A stretch of DNA of 64,000 nt from Sapria himalayana (GCA_029783825.1 JAREIK010000781.1:744001-808000); one strand, 5' to 3'; shown: positions 1-12,523, counted from the stretch's first letter. Program-made: numbers and translations. Notes: generated by a model not told the origin, from the letters alone.

Positions 1-2180
1 AAATGAAAAAAAAAATAGAAATGTATCTTTCTTATTTTTAGAATCTTTGGCCAAATATATAACAAAATTTCTCCTTGAGATATATATACTACCAAGATAC
101 CATTATATATGAAATATAATGGTATTTTTGTCCAAATCATTTGACTCTTTTAAACACTTATGACTATCCCCATCTCAAAATCAATATACATATTTTTTAT
201 TTAAAACTTTTTTTTCACCCTCTCCCCAATCTCCCTCAACAGTTTTTACACTAGTTATTTAAATAAAAATTTTTTTATTTAAAAATTTTTATTTAAATAA
301 TTTGACTCATTTGACTCTTTTAAAAATTCTTGTTATTTAAATAAAAATTTTTATTTAAATTTTATTTAAAAATTTAAAAATATAATGGTATCATATATAT
401 ATTTGTATATGATACATTTTTACACTAGTCAATCATCTCAGTAACAATTATGACCAAACACAATTAATTTTATAGTTCTTATGAGATCCAGTGTATTGGT
501 GATGATTTTAACACATTTATTTCGGATAAGAATATATTTATTTTATATAATTTGATGATCATATAACTATATTTCTTTTTTGAGAACAATGATTGTTATT
601 AAATAATTAAATTTATATTGTTTTTCATATATACCCTTAGTTCTCTCTCAAAATTTGTGAATTATTAATTTATAATATAAATAATTATAATTCTTATTAT
701 TGTACATTATTTTGAATATTATCTTAACCCATAATACCATCAAATTAATACTTCAATGTTTATAAAAATAAATCAGCCCATCATTTTATTTGAATAATAT
801 TTTTTCTTTGAATATTCTACCAAACTTAATAGTGATTAAGTTATATATAAACAAATAAATAAGTTATTTTTTTTTTTGTAAAACCAAGGCTCATTTTACA
901 ATGAATGACTATTTTTTTTTCAACATTAAGGATCTATTTGATAAATCATTAAATTTTTTTAAACCATTAAAACTAAAAATTTGTAATGATTTTAATTTTT
1001 CAATGTGTTTAATAAAAAATTTTAATAATCACTTAATTAAATTTTTTTTTTCTTTTTTATTTTCTCATTCACGCAACAATTTAGTTTGTGAATCTGTTTT
1101 GTCCCTTTTTTCTCCGTCACCTCAAATCCTAATCCTATTTCATGATTAATTTAAGAACGAAAATAACAAATAAACTAATTGCTCATTAATTTTTATTTTT
1201 ATATTAAAAATTTGGATAGTTTTAAAAAGTTTAAATTCTATTAGTTATTTTTTAAAAATATTTATATTATTTTTAGATATTATGATTTATTTATAGATAT
1301 GTTTTTAGTAATTTTCTTTTAAATAATAATTATTAATTGTATTGAAAAATAAAATATTATTAGAAACTCTATTTATTTTGGATAATATGTAATATAATGA
1401 TAATAAGAGTAAATATTTAAAATACATAATTTTTAGTATTCAATATTTATAATTATTAAATAATATATTTATCTTCAGCATTCAATTGTCAGTAATTCAT
1501 GAAACAGTTTTACAATACAAATTCAACACTTATAAAATTCAAAACTTAATTTTTTTTACTTTATCAACTTGGTCCTAAGGTATAATAAAATTATTTTTTC
1601 CATAAAACCTACATTATTTCTTATTTTCTACTATCAAGAAAACCCATTAAACCATTCTACTAGAATGTCACACTCATATAAATTCAAGGATCAACACAAT
1701 TATTACTCATTGTAAATTTTGATATTTCATGATTTTTATCAATAACTCATCTTGTTGTTGTCATCTCCATGTATTCATTGTAATCATGTTATCAAAAATC
1801 CTAAGATACTTGTTATCACACTAAAACATGCCCTCTCTCTTTTAAGTACATGTATTCAATTTTATATATGTTGAGAGTAGTGTTCGTAATAGGACCAAGC
1901 AGAAACAACAGAAAAACACCCGACTCAAACTTAAGTGGGCTCGACTAAAAAATTGGCGCAGCCACAAGACTAGGAAAACTAAGCTATCTAGCAAGCTAGG
2001 ATGAGCCAACCTACCACACTGCAACGAAGACTACGCCACAAGTGCAATCCTAACAATAATACACACTACAAGAGCTCTCCCTAGCAATTCCAGTAGAGCA
2101 GTATCAACCCTAATTTCACTCAGATTGAGTAGATAAAATCATATCCCAATACACAAGATTCTAATTTAGCATGAGAACTA
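1..2180. other. AT-rich non-genic DNA
   Basis: No exon-like coding segment is visible on either strand. The first 430 bases hold short palindromic AT stretches (an inverted TATTTAAATAAAAATTTT-type motif) and a repeated TTTTTACACTAGT at about 245 and 415, which may mark a decayed small element. The short frames here are AT-rich and without family features. Confidence 0.6.
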
Positions 2181-2184
2181 TGAG

Positions 2185-2778
2185 AGATTAATATCTCGAC
2201 CATCTCACTCACAACAATTAGAAAGATTGTATCTAACAACTCTCGAATCAAATACCTAACACCATTAGATAAAAATATTTATCACTACACTAAGACATCA
2301 ACTCTAGATGATCAATAATTCCTTAGCTAAAGATGCTTCCTCTATAAATTGACCACCTTACTCACAACAATTAGAAAGATTACATATGATAATTCTCAAA
2401 CCCAAGAACTATCACTTTTAGATAGATATATTTATCATCACACTAATACAATACCTCTAAATGGTCAATAGTTTCCTTAACTAAAAATGCTTCCTCTATA
2501 AACTAACCACCTTACTCACAATAATTAGAAAGATGATATCTAGTGGTTCACAAACCCAAGAGTGATCACCATAAGATGAGGATATTTATTATCAAACCAA
2601 GATATTATCTTTAAATAATCAATAATTTCCTTAGCTAAGAGTATCTCCAACCACACTTAACAAAATAACTGTTCCAAATATATTTAAATATTAAATTCAT
2701 TATTTTAGCTAGCAATTTTTTAGAATACACTCAAACAATACTCTCTAATTTAGACCAACTTCTAATATATTTTAAAAA

Positions 2779-2833
<55 letters not shown>

Positions 2834-3165
2834 AAAAAGAGAGAGAGAAAATTTAGAGAGCTCAAATGACTCCGCATTTGAGTAAACTAGAAAATAGAGA
2901 ATATGTTGGAGAGAAATTTTTTGTTTGTGCTAGTTAAATTAGCTAAAAGTAAAAAATAGAGAGTGAGTCGAAGATGTTCTAAAAATGCTTCCTCTATAAA
3001 CAGACCACCTTGCTCACAATAATTAGAAAGATGGTATCTAGTGATTCTCAAACCCAAAAGCTATCATCATTTGAAAAATATATTTATTATCATATCAAGA
3101 CATGATCTCTAAACAGCTAATAATTTTCCTAGCTAAAAAGATGCCTCCTCTATAAACTAACAAAC
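2185..3165 (-). repeat. Tandem array of a SINE-like dispersed repeat
   Basis: Units of about 150 bases recur at about 2190, 2340, 2495, 2990 and 3130, sharing GATGCTTCCTCTATAAA, CTCACAA(C/T)AATTAGAAAGAT and CTCAAACCCAA. In reverse complement they resemble single copies at about 57.61-57.76 and 63.49-63.68 kb, which carry a tRNA box-B-like GAGTTCAAGACTC. The array is split by the MITE at 2639-2979. It lies directly after the LNK2-like gene and may have replaced its end. Confidence 0.6.
2639..2979. mobile_element. PIF/Harbinger-type MITE, 341 bp
   Basis: The neighbouring array units serve as empty sites (CTTAGCTAAAGATGC). Here the unit reads CTTAGC-TAA, then 341 extra bases, then TAA-AAATGC, so the target duplication is TAA, as expected for PIF/Harbinger. 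The imperfect terminal inverted repeat is GAGTATCTCCAAC against GAACATCTTCGAC (10 of 13). The inside is AT-rich with a long (TA)n run at about 2780-2831. There is no coding capacity, so it is non-autonomous. Confidence 0.72.
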
Positions 3166-3203
3166 TCCCTCATTTTAATAACAACGAAGAACAAAGTAAG
3201 GTC

Positions 3204-6200
3204 CTATGGATATGCAAAGAGATGTAATTGGTAAGCATGAATCAGAATTTTAAAAAAAGGCATTGTTTTAACGAACCTGTGATGGCCATTGGTTTGCTCT
3301 CTGATAAAACCATGCTCTTTCCTGCAACCATTGTTGGTGCTGCCAGTATGACTCACAGAATTCCTCTGCGCTGCGTTTTGAGCCAAGCGAAACAAGCTCC
3401 CTCGCATACATTGTCGAATGCCAACATTCAACTGAAAAAAAAAATGCAGCAAATTCACGTTATAATACACTGAAACACACTCTGTGATGCTGATAAACTG
3501 CTACATCCATCACATTCACACCTTTGCTACAATATCTTGAAGCTGGCAGAATGTGGTGTCGACTGCATCATCATCAACTGAGAGAGAAGCACTGTGGTGA
3601 TGAATTTGTTGATTTTGATCAGAGGAAGGAAGAGTCCATGGATTCACAGCCATTGGATCATCTTGGGGTGTCTTTTCTACCGCGGATCTGGCATCTGGTA
3701 TAAGCTGCTGCTGTTGTTCTTGAATCGCAACTACGGCTTGAATATGCTGCCTTCTCCTCAGTTTATCAATTTTTTCCCTTGGCGTCATCCTCGCAGGCTT
3801 CAACACAGACCCTTCTAACCTGTTAATGGGATTCAAATTGGCTGAGAGAAATGGGCAACCATAGAGAGAAGTGGGTGATTGGGAGGGGCACATGAATGGG
3901 GCATGCATCAGCTGATGTTTGTGAACCGAATTTGAACACTCGGAGGAATGCCATTTGGCACATATCACTCGGAATGTCTCCAATTCACCATTTTCTTCTA
4001 TCTTTTGCTTCTTTGTGTGTTTTGTTGTTTCAACATCTAGCTGTTTTATGGAAAAGAAAAAGTGTTGTTGAAACCCATGATGATCATCAAAGGCAATCAC
4101 CCTGACAATTAAAAGGCCACAACATTGTAAATTTATACATTGCTCGTGTGATTCATCCATGAAATAATTTCTTTTTTCATAAACTATTTAAGAACTTGAA
4201 TGAAAATAGTGAAATGAAATATATATCAGTTGAATTTGTGTAGTGATTTGATAAATGAAGTGATCATATTATTCGAACAACCAACTAGAACCCATATGAT
4301 CAACTCCGCTAATATCAAAAATATACTCTAATAATGACAAACATCTTCATCAAAATATGGTAAATCTCAGATTTGAGCACAACATACATAATCTATTTTA
4401 TTTTTTGGGATAAGACTGTCAAAATATTAACTTTTATCAAATTACATGCTACACATGCACCATGTATACTGGGTATGACCATAATTATTAAATCAAAATT
4501 CAAATCGAGAATCGAAATGCTTGATTAGTAAATTGAGAATCAAAAATCAAATCAAGAATCAAGAATTAAATCATAAATCAAATTTTTTATGATTTTTTTT
4601 CACATTAATTAATTCCTATTTCCCACAGCAAATATTTTTTTTAATATTTTAATTTTTTTATGATTTTTTTGGTATTTTGTTGATTTTACACATTAAATTC
4701 ATAATACCAAAGGTTGGAGTTACTTTTTTATGTTAATAAATTTATATAGTTGATAATTTTTTTTTAGTATTTTAATTTTTTAACATTTTGAGGATCTTGA
4801 TTATTTGAGAATCAATATTGAATCAATTCATGTGAATCAATTTATAATTCAACGATTCAGTTTATGATTCATGCATATATTTTATTCTTTTAAAGAGTTA
4901 AATTATTTACCCCCTGAATCAAATCATAAATCATATGATTTTGATAACAACAAGTATGACCTCTTCATTATTTGTTATTCTATATTCCCTAAAATATTCA
5001 ATCAACATGATCAAGCTCACTTATGAATTACAAAAAAAGAAAAATAAAATAAAATTTCAAATCTCATTAAGTAAGAGTCAAAAAAGCATGTAATATATGA
5101 ATTGAATTATGATACCAGTTCTTCATATTTGTTGAGGTGCACTTAGGATTTGATATGATAATAAGTATTTTCATTCAAGCACAATAAATCTAGGGTCTGA
5201 GGCTCAACAGACATAATCTATTTACTTTTTAGGGATAAAATATCATACCATTAACTTCTCCCAGACTAGATGTTATGTGGGAGTATTGAATACTAGGTAT
5301 GATCTTTTTATCACATGTTCCTCCATATTCCCTCAAACATTTTATCAACACGATCAAGCTCAGTTAATGAAATGGAAAAAAAGAAAAAAAAATCTCAATT
5401 CTCATTTAAGCAAGAATCAATAAGGCAAGTGATATATGAATTGAGTTATGATACCTGGTTCTTCATATCAAGATCTCTTCTAATGTCAATACAATTGGCA
5501 CGATCCACAGTTGTGTACCCTTTTGTTTCTTTGAAGTCAGGGACTAATGGCTGATTGAATTGTGCATTGGGCGTTTCAATTTCTAATTGATCATATTCAT
5601 TTTGCAAAGCTCCAAATCCGAAGCTTGGTGAGCCAGCATAAAAGGGAAAGGAACTTTCTTGGCAGTTGGTTAATTTGTCAGGAGGCCATAGCTCATTAGC
5701 ATGATCATGATTTTCACTTCCAATTAGTGAACATTCACTGCTGCAAAAGTACCACTTTTTAAAGGGATGTTGAATGAACAAGTAAAGAATCAATTGATTC
5801 TAATTCATTAAGATTCGTGAATCACCTAAAAAATTGATTGGCATCATCAAAAGATTCAAAACTCCCCACCTGTTCCCAGCTACAATCTATGATATCACGT
5901 TGAAAGGAAAATCCAAGGGAATCTTGGAAAGCTCTGCTCTCTTGGTAGAGTTGAGGTATCTCTGATCTTAACAAGAAATCTTCATGAGCATGGCGAATCA
6001 TAAGACACATTGATTTATCTGGTTCATCATGAATCAAAGAAGAAGATAGCTCACCAGCTACTGAAGAATCAAATATGGCAATGTCACTTAAACTGTTGGA
6101 GAATGAGTCATCAAAGGAAGCTTGAATACTTTCGGTTGCATTAAAGCATGGTACAGAAGGCCATGAATTGACGCCAAATGCTGTTGCAGCATAAGTTTCT

Positions 6201-6837
6201 TCAAAGGGGTGGTAAGCATATGAACAATTTTCTGTAGTCCTCTCGGGGATCGTAACTTCGAATTCTGGTATTTTCTGCCGGACGAGCTTCACTTTATTGG
6301 CTCCTCGACTCCATGGCTTCTTACAGTCGTCTTTGCTTGAATCCAGGCGAGGCACAACATGGTCACCACCCCCGCCGGGCACGCTCCATGGAATGTTTCC
6401 AATCTGAAAGAAGAAAAAGAATCAAAAACCGATCTGCTGAGCATAACATAGAAACAGATCGTGTAAACTAAGCTCTAGCATATTGAATTCAATTGAATTA
6501 TTGCACATGAGCTTCGATCAGGATTTTTCTGCTTAATCGCCACGAAATTACAATTCTGAAAATCATCGGAAGATTCTCATTTCGCACAGTTTTTAAAATC
6601 GAATTCGCTGAATCAATCAACAAGCTCAGAATTCTACGTGGATCTCAAATTCCATTATGGAACCCTAGATTCTCCTCCTTCGGAATTACAATTCTAAAAA
6701 TCATCCACGAGTTGCGATTCAGGAACTAAAACAAAACGATCGAAATCCTACGCGGATTTGACATTCCGTCGATATGATCAATTACTTCGAGTTGGCACGG
6801 AGAGATCACGTACCTCTCTGTCATTCCAATCAAACAT
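3204..6837 (-). CDS. LNK2: LNK2-like clock coactivator, C-terminus incomplete
   Basis: Night light-inducible and clock-regulated (LNK) proteins are plant nuclear coactivators recruited by RVE MYB factors to clock promoters. Exons in coding order: 6837-6814, 6403-5826, 5740-5455, 4040-3522, 3431-3204, with phases agreeing at each junction. Exon 1 encodes MFDWNDRE, the LNK2-type start. Exon 2 opens with a W...GDHVVP block and ends with WEQVGSFESFDD. Exon 4 has MTPREKIDKLRRRQ plus a glutamine run (about residues 381-408). The exon 4/5 join gives LQDIVAK-LNVGIRQCMRGSLFRLA, the conserved C-terminal helix region. The model gives about 544 residues. Oddity: the usual NP-DR-AHLLFHRP block is not found downstream. 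Either the last exon reads through to the stop at 3204, or it splices at 3277 to an exon lost to repeats. The LNK family call is firm; the 3' end is uncertain. Confidence 0.82.
4300..5480. repeat. Tandem duplication inside LNK2 intron 3
   Basis: A unit of about 340 bases occurs twice. Each copy holds a SINE-like segment (4310-4470; 5145-5290) followed by flank sharing TATTCCCT, ATCAACA(T/C)GATCAAGCTCA and TATATGAATTGA(A/G)TTATGATACC (4962-5135; 5295-5480). The second copy contains the end of exon 3 and its splice donor. The first copy carries a decayed duplicate of that donor at about 5115. A hAT-like MITE interrupts only the first copy. Confidence 0.65.
4481..4953. mobile_element. hAT-like MITE, 473 bp
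   Basis: It is flanked by a perfect 8-bp duplication GTATGACC (4473-4480 and 4954-4961). The ends are inverted-like (ATAATTATTAAATC against TTGTTGTTATC). The interior is rich in GAATC and GATTC words. A related copy lies at 38828-39964. It is non-coding and sits in LNK2 intron 3. The superfamily is inferred from the 8-bp duplication. Confidence 0.6.
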
Positions 6838-7487
6838 GGCTGAATACGACGCAACGCTCCTCGTGGCAAACCTCCAATTGGTAAAAATATATAAAAATGG
6901 TGGGTTTGAGCCGACACTTCCACCGAAAGAATCTAGTCGAATAAAATTCCCGCCCACAAAAACAATCACAGATGAACAGGCCTCCCCGATGAGTCAAATA
7001 TTTATGCGTATGTATTCCGAGAAGAGGAGAACAAGCAATAGCGCCGAACTGAACAGTCATGGGGCATTCGAGAGAAGAAGATAAGAATCGGAAATCAGTG
7101 GGGACAGGGGACCCAATCGCTCGATGCGACGCGGATCATCATGTGGCTCGTTTTGTTCCACGATTGATGGCAGATTTCTGTTAATCTGAAATAACTGCTG
7201 GGAAGGATCAAATTCTTGAATGTGATTGGATGCTGAAATGGAGATACTAATTTCATCTTCATTTAATGTGAATTTCAGCGACCGGCAAATCTAAAACTTG
7301 GCTCCTATTTGTTCCCACGTCGCCTTCAACAATTTAATGTTTTAGGTTTAGCCGTTTAGGTAGCAAAAATAATATTCCCAAAACTAAAAATATTCATTTT
7401 TTAGTTAGATTTTATATCTCAATCCACAAATATTCTTAATTATATTGAAAAATTAAATTATTTTCAAAAAAAAAAAAACTACTCCAT

Positions 7488-7493
7488 CACGTG
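7488..7493. promoter_or_regulatory. G-box upstream of LNK2-like gene
   Basis: A palindromic CACGTG lies about 650 bases upstream of the LNK2 start codon. G-boxes are bound by bZIP and bHLH factors such as HY5 and PIFs in light- and clock-regulated plant promoters, so a role is plausible. A single 6-mer is weak evidence. Confidence 0.3.
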
Positions 7494-7524
7494 AACTGTG
7501 TAACTATATAACCTATATATAATG

Positions 7525-7576
<52 letters not shown>

Positions 7577-8733
7577 AACTATACATATATATAACAATAT
7601 GTATCATAGTATATATAGTTTTCAAAGTTAAAAATAGTATGTTTGTGTGTGTGTGTGTGTGTGTGTGTAATTAAGGGTATTTTGGGAATTATACATAAAA
7701 GGGGATCAAAACATAAATATATTTAAGTTTGGGACATCTTTCTTAAATTTTTCTAAAACAAAGATTTTTTTTTTTAATATTTTTTTGTTTTTGGGGCCCC
7801 AAAACATAGTTTCTAAAAAAAAGCACCCACAAAAAAAAAAGCTAAATTGCTAATTATGTTTCATAAATATACTTCCTTGAGTTAATTGGATCAATTTGTT
7901 AGAGCATGAATAATTTTTTTTAAAATAAAATTATGAAGAAATATTATGCCAAGCTCATGAGTGAAAATAAAAATAACATTTAATTAAGAATATTTTACTC
8001 ATCACGCAAATGAAAATTACATGTGAGCGCGGATAATAGATGAGTTTATTATTATTATTATTATTTTTTTCTAATTTTTTTATAATTAACTTTTTATTCT
8101 TCAACTTTTTTTTTTTAAATTTCTCATCATCATCATTTTTTATTTATTTATTTTTTGTTCTTCTTCTTCTTCTTCACCTAATTCAGGCTTCTCCCACTCT
8201 TTGTTATAAAGAGGGATTGAGTGTATACTGCCAACTTGACTCGCAAAGCTATATGACCTGATAAGGTGCACCATGATTGATTAACTCGACAAGCAATTGG
8301 AAGGACTATATCATACATGCATACGCATGTGCCCATGCTAGGCTGCATGTGACTTATCATACATTCTACCATCATTTTCTATTTTACTATTGTTTTATAG
8401 GATTAGAAGGTTTTGTGAGATTTTCTTTAGAACATTGCAGGATGAATTATATGTTCATACTTTTATTTTTAGGTATCTCATTAGGTGATTATTTTTTCTA
8501 ATTACTTGTTCATTATTGTCTTGGTGGCTCATTTTTGGCCAAACTAAAGTTTTGGTCCCTAGTTTTAAAGATGTATTTATTCAAGGTGAAGAGGCTTGTT
8601 AGTAAGGGTAAACTGAGCTGAGCCATCTAAATTACTATTTTGATTGATCATTAAAAAGATTAAAAGGATACAATGATACAAACATACATCTCATAACAAA
8701 AGATGGGATGTATATTACACCTCAAATAAAAAC

Positions 8734-8830
8734 AAAGAGAGAGAGAGAGAGATAGAGATAGATAGAGAGAGAGAGAGAGATATATATATATATAAGAGAG
8801 AGAGAGAGAGAGAAATAAAGATATATATAT

Positions 8831-8868
<38 letters not shown>

Positions 8869-8902
8869 GATAAAGAGAGATATAAGAGAGAGAGAGAGAG
8901 AG

Positions 8903-8938
<36 letters not shown>

Positions 8939-8947
8939 TAGATATAT
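8734..8947. repeat. Compound (GA)n/(TA)n microsatellite
   Basis: Three consecutive blocks each consist of a (GA)n run and a (TA)n run, beginning near 8735, 8793 and 8835, with a further GA/TA pair after 8886. This looks like duplication of a composite microsatellite. It lies just beyond the 3' end of the annexin D4-like gene. Confidence 0.85.
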
Positions 8948-9089
8948 ATTGCATCTCATAAGCATAAAATGCTTCAAATAAGCACCAAATTTAACATTAA
9001 TAATACGAATACAAGAAATAAGTAATAAAAATCAATGATTATATAGTTATCCAATTCCTAAACAAAAGCATATTCAATGCATTCTCCAA

Positions 9090-9548
9090 TTAGCACTTTT
9101 CGGTTATCAATGCAACCAATAAGTCTTTGTAGTTTCCACTTGCATGAGCTTTGATTGCATCCAAGAGAGGAAGGCCATATCGATGATTGTACTCATCTTC
9201 GATCTCTTTCATATCAATATCGGCCCTGGTCACCACTACTCGGGTTAGTGCCCTTTTCATGTTTTTATGGGCATCCTTTTTCATTGCCCCATCTACAACC
9301 TACAAAAACAACACTTTGGCTTTCAAGGCTAATCATAGTTTCAATGTTTGCCAGACCCTGATGGTTAGTTTATCTTACCTTGCTAAAATATGTAGAAGGT
9401 GCGCATAAGCATTCAATTGTCTCGTGCAAGAAATAAGCACATGCTTCGAGATCCTAACATAAAATCACAAAAAAAAAATTATCAATATTACATGCTTTTT
9501 AGTGGTTGTTAGGATATACCCATATCTACGTGCGCGCACATACACACA

Positions 9549-9579
<31 letters not shown>

Positions 9580-11356
9580 TTGTAGTTTGTATAGATTTCA
9601 AGTAGAAAACAACAAATTCTTTAAAACTAAGTGTTGATCCACTATAGTTTGTTTAGCTATTATGATGAACAATGGTTGAGGGGCCATGTTCGTGATGGGC
9701 TAGGCGAAGAAGAATTGCAAGGTAGGCAAAACATGCGAACCATTAACTGGCCCAATCATCATGACCCATTTTAATGCATATAAAGATGATCACAATGATG
9801 GGTCTTGGAAATAAGTGCCCATAAGTTGTTACCACAAGTTGGATTAATATGATGTCCAATACCTCGCCGATGCTTCTACCAAAAGCTTCATTGTAGAGCT
9901 TGCATAGTGCCTTAAGATGAGGCTTGCTTCTGGTAGCTAATATTACTATCACATTTTCATCTTCAATGAGATTCTTCTTATCACCATTTTTAATGGCGCT
10001 TGCAAGTATCTGAACTTCTGATTTGACAAGCTCCTCTCTAATCTTCAACCCCTCATACCTATACGCACTGATAAGTGCTACAAAAAGCTGTTCATGACAT
10101 GTTGTGGCACTTCTTGAGTTTCATTCATCAACACCAATGAATATGTAAAATAAAAATTGATATTCTTATTATACCATGCGCCTAGTGTCGACGATGTTAG
10201 AGAAAACATCTTCTTCCATTGAGAGATCAAAAATGGAGTGATAGGCTTTCCTTGCTCCTAACAATTCTTCAGATGACCTCGTGCAGGCAATCTCAACAAT
10301 CACATCATGTGATTGTGGTCCTTTTTTCAATGCCTCTTTCACTAGACGAGCATCTCTTTCCCATGGATGCATTGCCTGAAGCACAATAGCATTCTACAAA
10401 CCCATAAAAAAGTAGTTAATAATCATGTCCGAATTCAAGCTTGACATTATAATCTAACATTGAAGGCCCACATGAAAAATATTGTTTCCACCAGACAAAT
10501 TACACTGAATCATAGGTTTGGAATTGGGTATCATACACAAATTTAATTGAAAAACATAAAAAGCGCACGAATCATTTTGATCAAATCCGAATTATTAATT
10601 ATTTCTTATGACGATTTAAGCAATTCGAACCACAATGCGAACCATGTTCATCCCATTGAGTCATATTCATCAAAGAAAATCATTTTTTTTGCCCTCTCTC
10701 CCCTCCAGCTCATCCCAGATAATCCCTCAGCACCTCATATATGGGCATTGTAATCCCAGGGTTAAAATAGGTAAGATCTCCATCCCAATAATATGAGTAG
10801 AGTGATTGATAAAGACACCATGAGGAAGCATATCCGGCATCATTGGGGATCAAACTAGTGTCCACAGGATCGAGAGGCCTTGCCCTTTTGTCAATCTGAC
10901 TACCATACTAATGGGTTCGTATAATAATAGAATTTAACAACATAGAAGAAACACAAAAACCTTAAATCGCATGAATTCATGCTTGAAAAGTTTAATGCAG
11001 TGTTCATCCCATCTTTCAAACTGATGCTCATCTTTGATGAACAAATTTGGATTACATATCCTCAGTGATGATCTTTGTTCTGAATTTGAACTTCCCAAGA
11101 TAGTTATCAAGCATTTCTCATCCACTCCTAGGCCTGTGATCAAGATCAACACTCTGGTTAGCTACGCGTTCAATATGAGATGTTCTCCAAACAAGCAAAC
11201 ATCATAAAAATCTTCATAAACCAACAATCTAATGCCACTAATTTGGTTTCAAATGAGATTCAAATTACATGCAAGCATGCACGAGTCATAAGTGAAGCTC
11301 TGTGAACTATTATAACATGATAGATATTTCGACTTGAAAAGCATGAATTTTAAGAC

Positions 11357-11387
<31 letters not shown>

Positions 11388-11620
11388 CATCATCATCATA
11401 AAAACATATTTCTAATATTATTAAGATTAATCAGTTGAATTTTAGTGTTTCAAACAAAGTGATATTTCCAAAAAAGAGATTAATAATATCAAAAAAAAAA
11501 AAATTACAAACATCACATAAATAAATGTGAAAGATTTATCTCCAATAAAAAAATGAACATGAACCCACTTGAAAATGCCATGGTGAGAGCTCCTGACTCT
11601 GCATGAAAATTATTATCCAT
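9090..11620 (-). CDS. ANN4: Annexin D4-like calcium/membrane-binding protein
   Basis: Annexins bind acidic phospholipids, usually with calcium. Plant ANN4 is linked to calcium, osmotic and salt/drought signalling. Six exons: 11620-11569, 11133-10961, 10393-10175, 10087-9863, 9453-9379, 9299-9090. All junction phases agree, giving 317 residues, near the family's usual 319. Diagnostic parts are a repeat-1 LGVDEK segment, AMHPWERDARLVKEALKK, RSSEELLGARKAYHSIFD, LISAYRYEG, then YFSK and TRVVVTRADIDMKEIE in repeat 4. Odd points: repeat 4 lacks the G-x-GTD loop (AMKKDA instead), and repeat 1 has VDE for TDE and serine at the position of the conserved plant-annexin histidine (ILGSSN). Type II calcium sites are therefore weakened, as is known for D4-type annexins. 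Divergent partner of the D3-like gene. The first ATG was chosen; an in-frame ATG 13 codons on is the alternative. Confidence 0.93.
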
Positions 11621-12349
11621 CTCTAGTACGTTGAGGAGCAAGATAAGCACCACATGAAGAATTGGTATGTATTTATACTCTACAAGAAAGGTTATTTATG
11701 TCATTTGGAAAAGTGTGATGAAATTAATTGTTGAAGTCCTCAAAATTTATTACTTATTACAGTTACATAACCGAATGTAACACCCTATTCATAGTAAAAA
11801 AGTAACTTAATAATTTAATTTTTCCACTTCCCTCATATATTAATGTTTTATTTAGTTTTACATTTCTCTCTCTATCAATTCTCAAGTTTATCTCTCCCCC
11901 TCATATACTTAATCACATTTAACGATTTCTTTTATTTATCTTTAACCCATTTGACATCACCAAACAAGTTTATTTACAGCATTAAAGGGATTCTAAACAA
12001 GTTGATTTTGGGCCCGTAGGAAAGGCCATTTGCTATTGGGCCCAAGGCCACTGCAAAGCAAGAGCCCATATCTAAGGGCCCATGGCCACACACGCACAAA
12101 TTTTATAAAAAAAGTTGTTTTCTCTTGCCTTGATAAATAAATAAAGATGATGTTTAACGAAAAAAAGGGGGTTTTATTAAAAAGATGGAATCTTTATGAG
12201 GCAATAAAGTGTAAGGCGTAACTGTGGAAGAGTCATATATAATTCAGCAAAAGGCTTTGCTTGGCTTGGCGTTAGAGAGAGAAGGAGAAAACCAAAACCA
12301 ATCACAAATCCCTAATACTCTCCTTAAGGGCTAAGAGTAAGAACACAAG
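11621..12349. promoter_or_regulatory. Shared bidirectional annexin promoter
   Basis: This 729-bp gap separates the two divergent annexin start codons. The ANN4-side TATA box is at 11670-11677 (TATAAATA on minus), about 50 bases before that ATG. The ANN3-side TATATAA at 12236-12242 is about 108 bases before its ATG. Three GGGCCC-type motifs (12009-12015, 12037-12044 as palindromic TGGGCCCA, 12076-12082) match site II/UP1-like TCP-binding elements. Whether one set serves both genes is inference. Confidence 0.5.
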
Positions 12350-12523
12350 ATGGCCCCGCCGAGAGTACCTGAGATTTCTCCTCCTTCAGATCAAGACTGC
12401 CAAACACTCAGAAATGCTTTTCAAGGTCTCTTCTTGGCTTGCTTACCATTTTGGAAATGCCCATGATTTGGAAACCTAATTTTTGAGACAACAATGCATG
12501 GATAAACACGCACCTATGTTGCA

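Larger units (their letters stand above)
6838..9089. other. LNK2 promoter side and ANN4 downstream gap
   Basis: No exon is recognised here. 6838-7320 is moderately GC-rich and is the likely LNK2 promoter and 5' leader. Microsatellites follow: (TA)n(GT)n at about 7521-7575 and (GT)n at about 7644-7670. T-rich and TTC-rich low complexity lies at 8045-8180. A three-part (GA)n/(TA)n block lies at 8734-8947. The 61-105-codon frames in the GA block are repeat artefacts. Confidence 0.6.

Noticed and set aside
1842..2024. Possible LNK2 terminal exon on minus strand
   Set aside because: The 60-codon frame has none of the expected C-terminal motif and no matching splice phase.
2185..3165. CRISPR-like repeat-spacer array
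   Set aside because: Units are about 150 bases, imperfect and dispersed elsewhere; this is eukaryotic nuclear DNA.
3228..4105. Plus-strand frames over LNK2 exons 4 and 5
   Set aside because: They are antisense shadows; the minus-strand reading has family motifs and correct splice phases.
8660..8977. Frame of 105 codons on minus strand
   Set aside because: It runs through a (GA)n/(TA)n microsatellite and encodes only SLSLSL/YIYI repeats.
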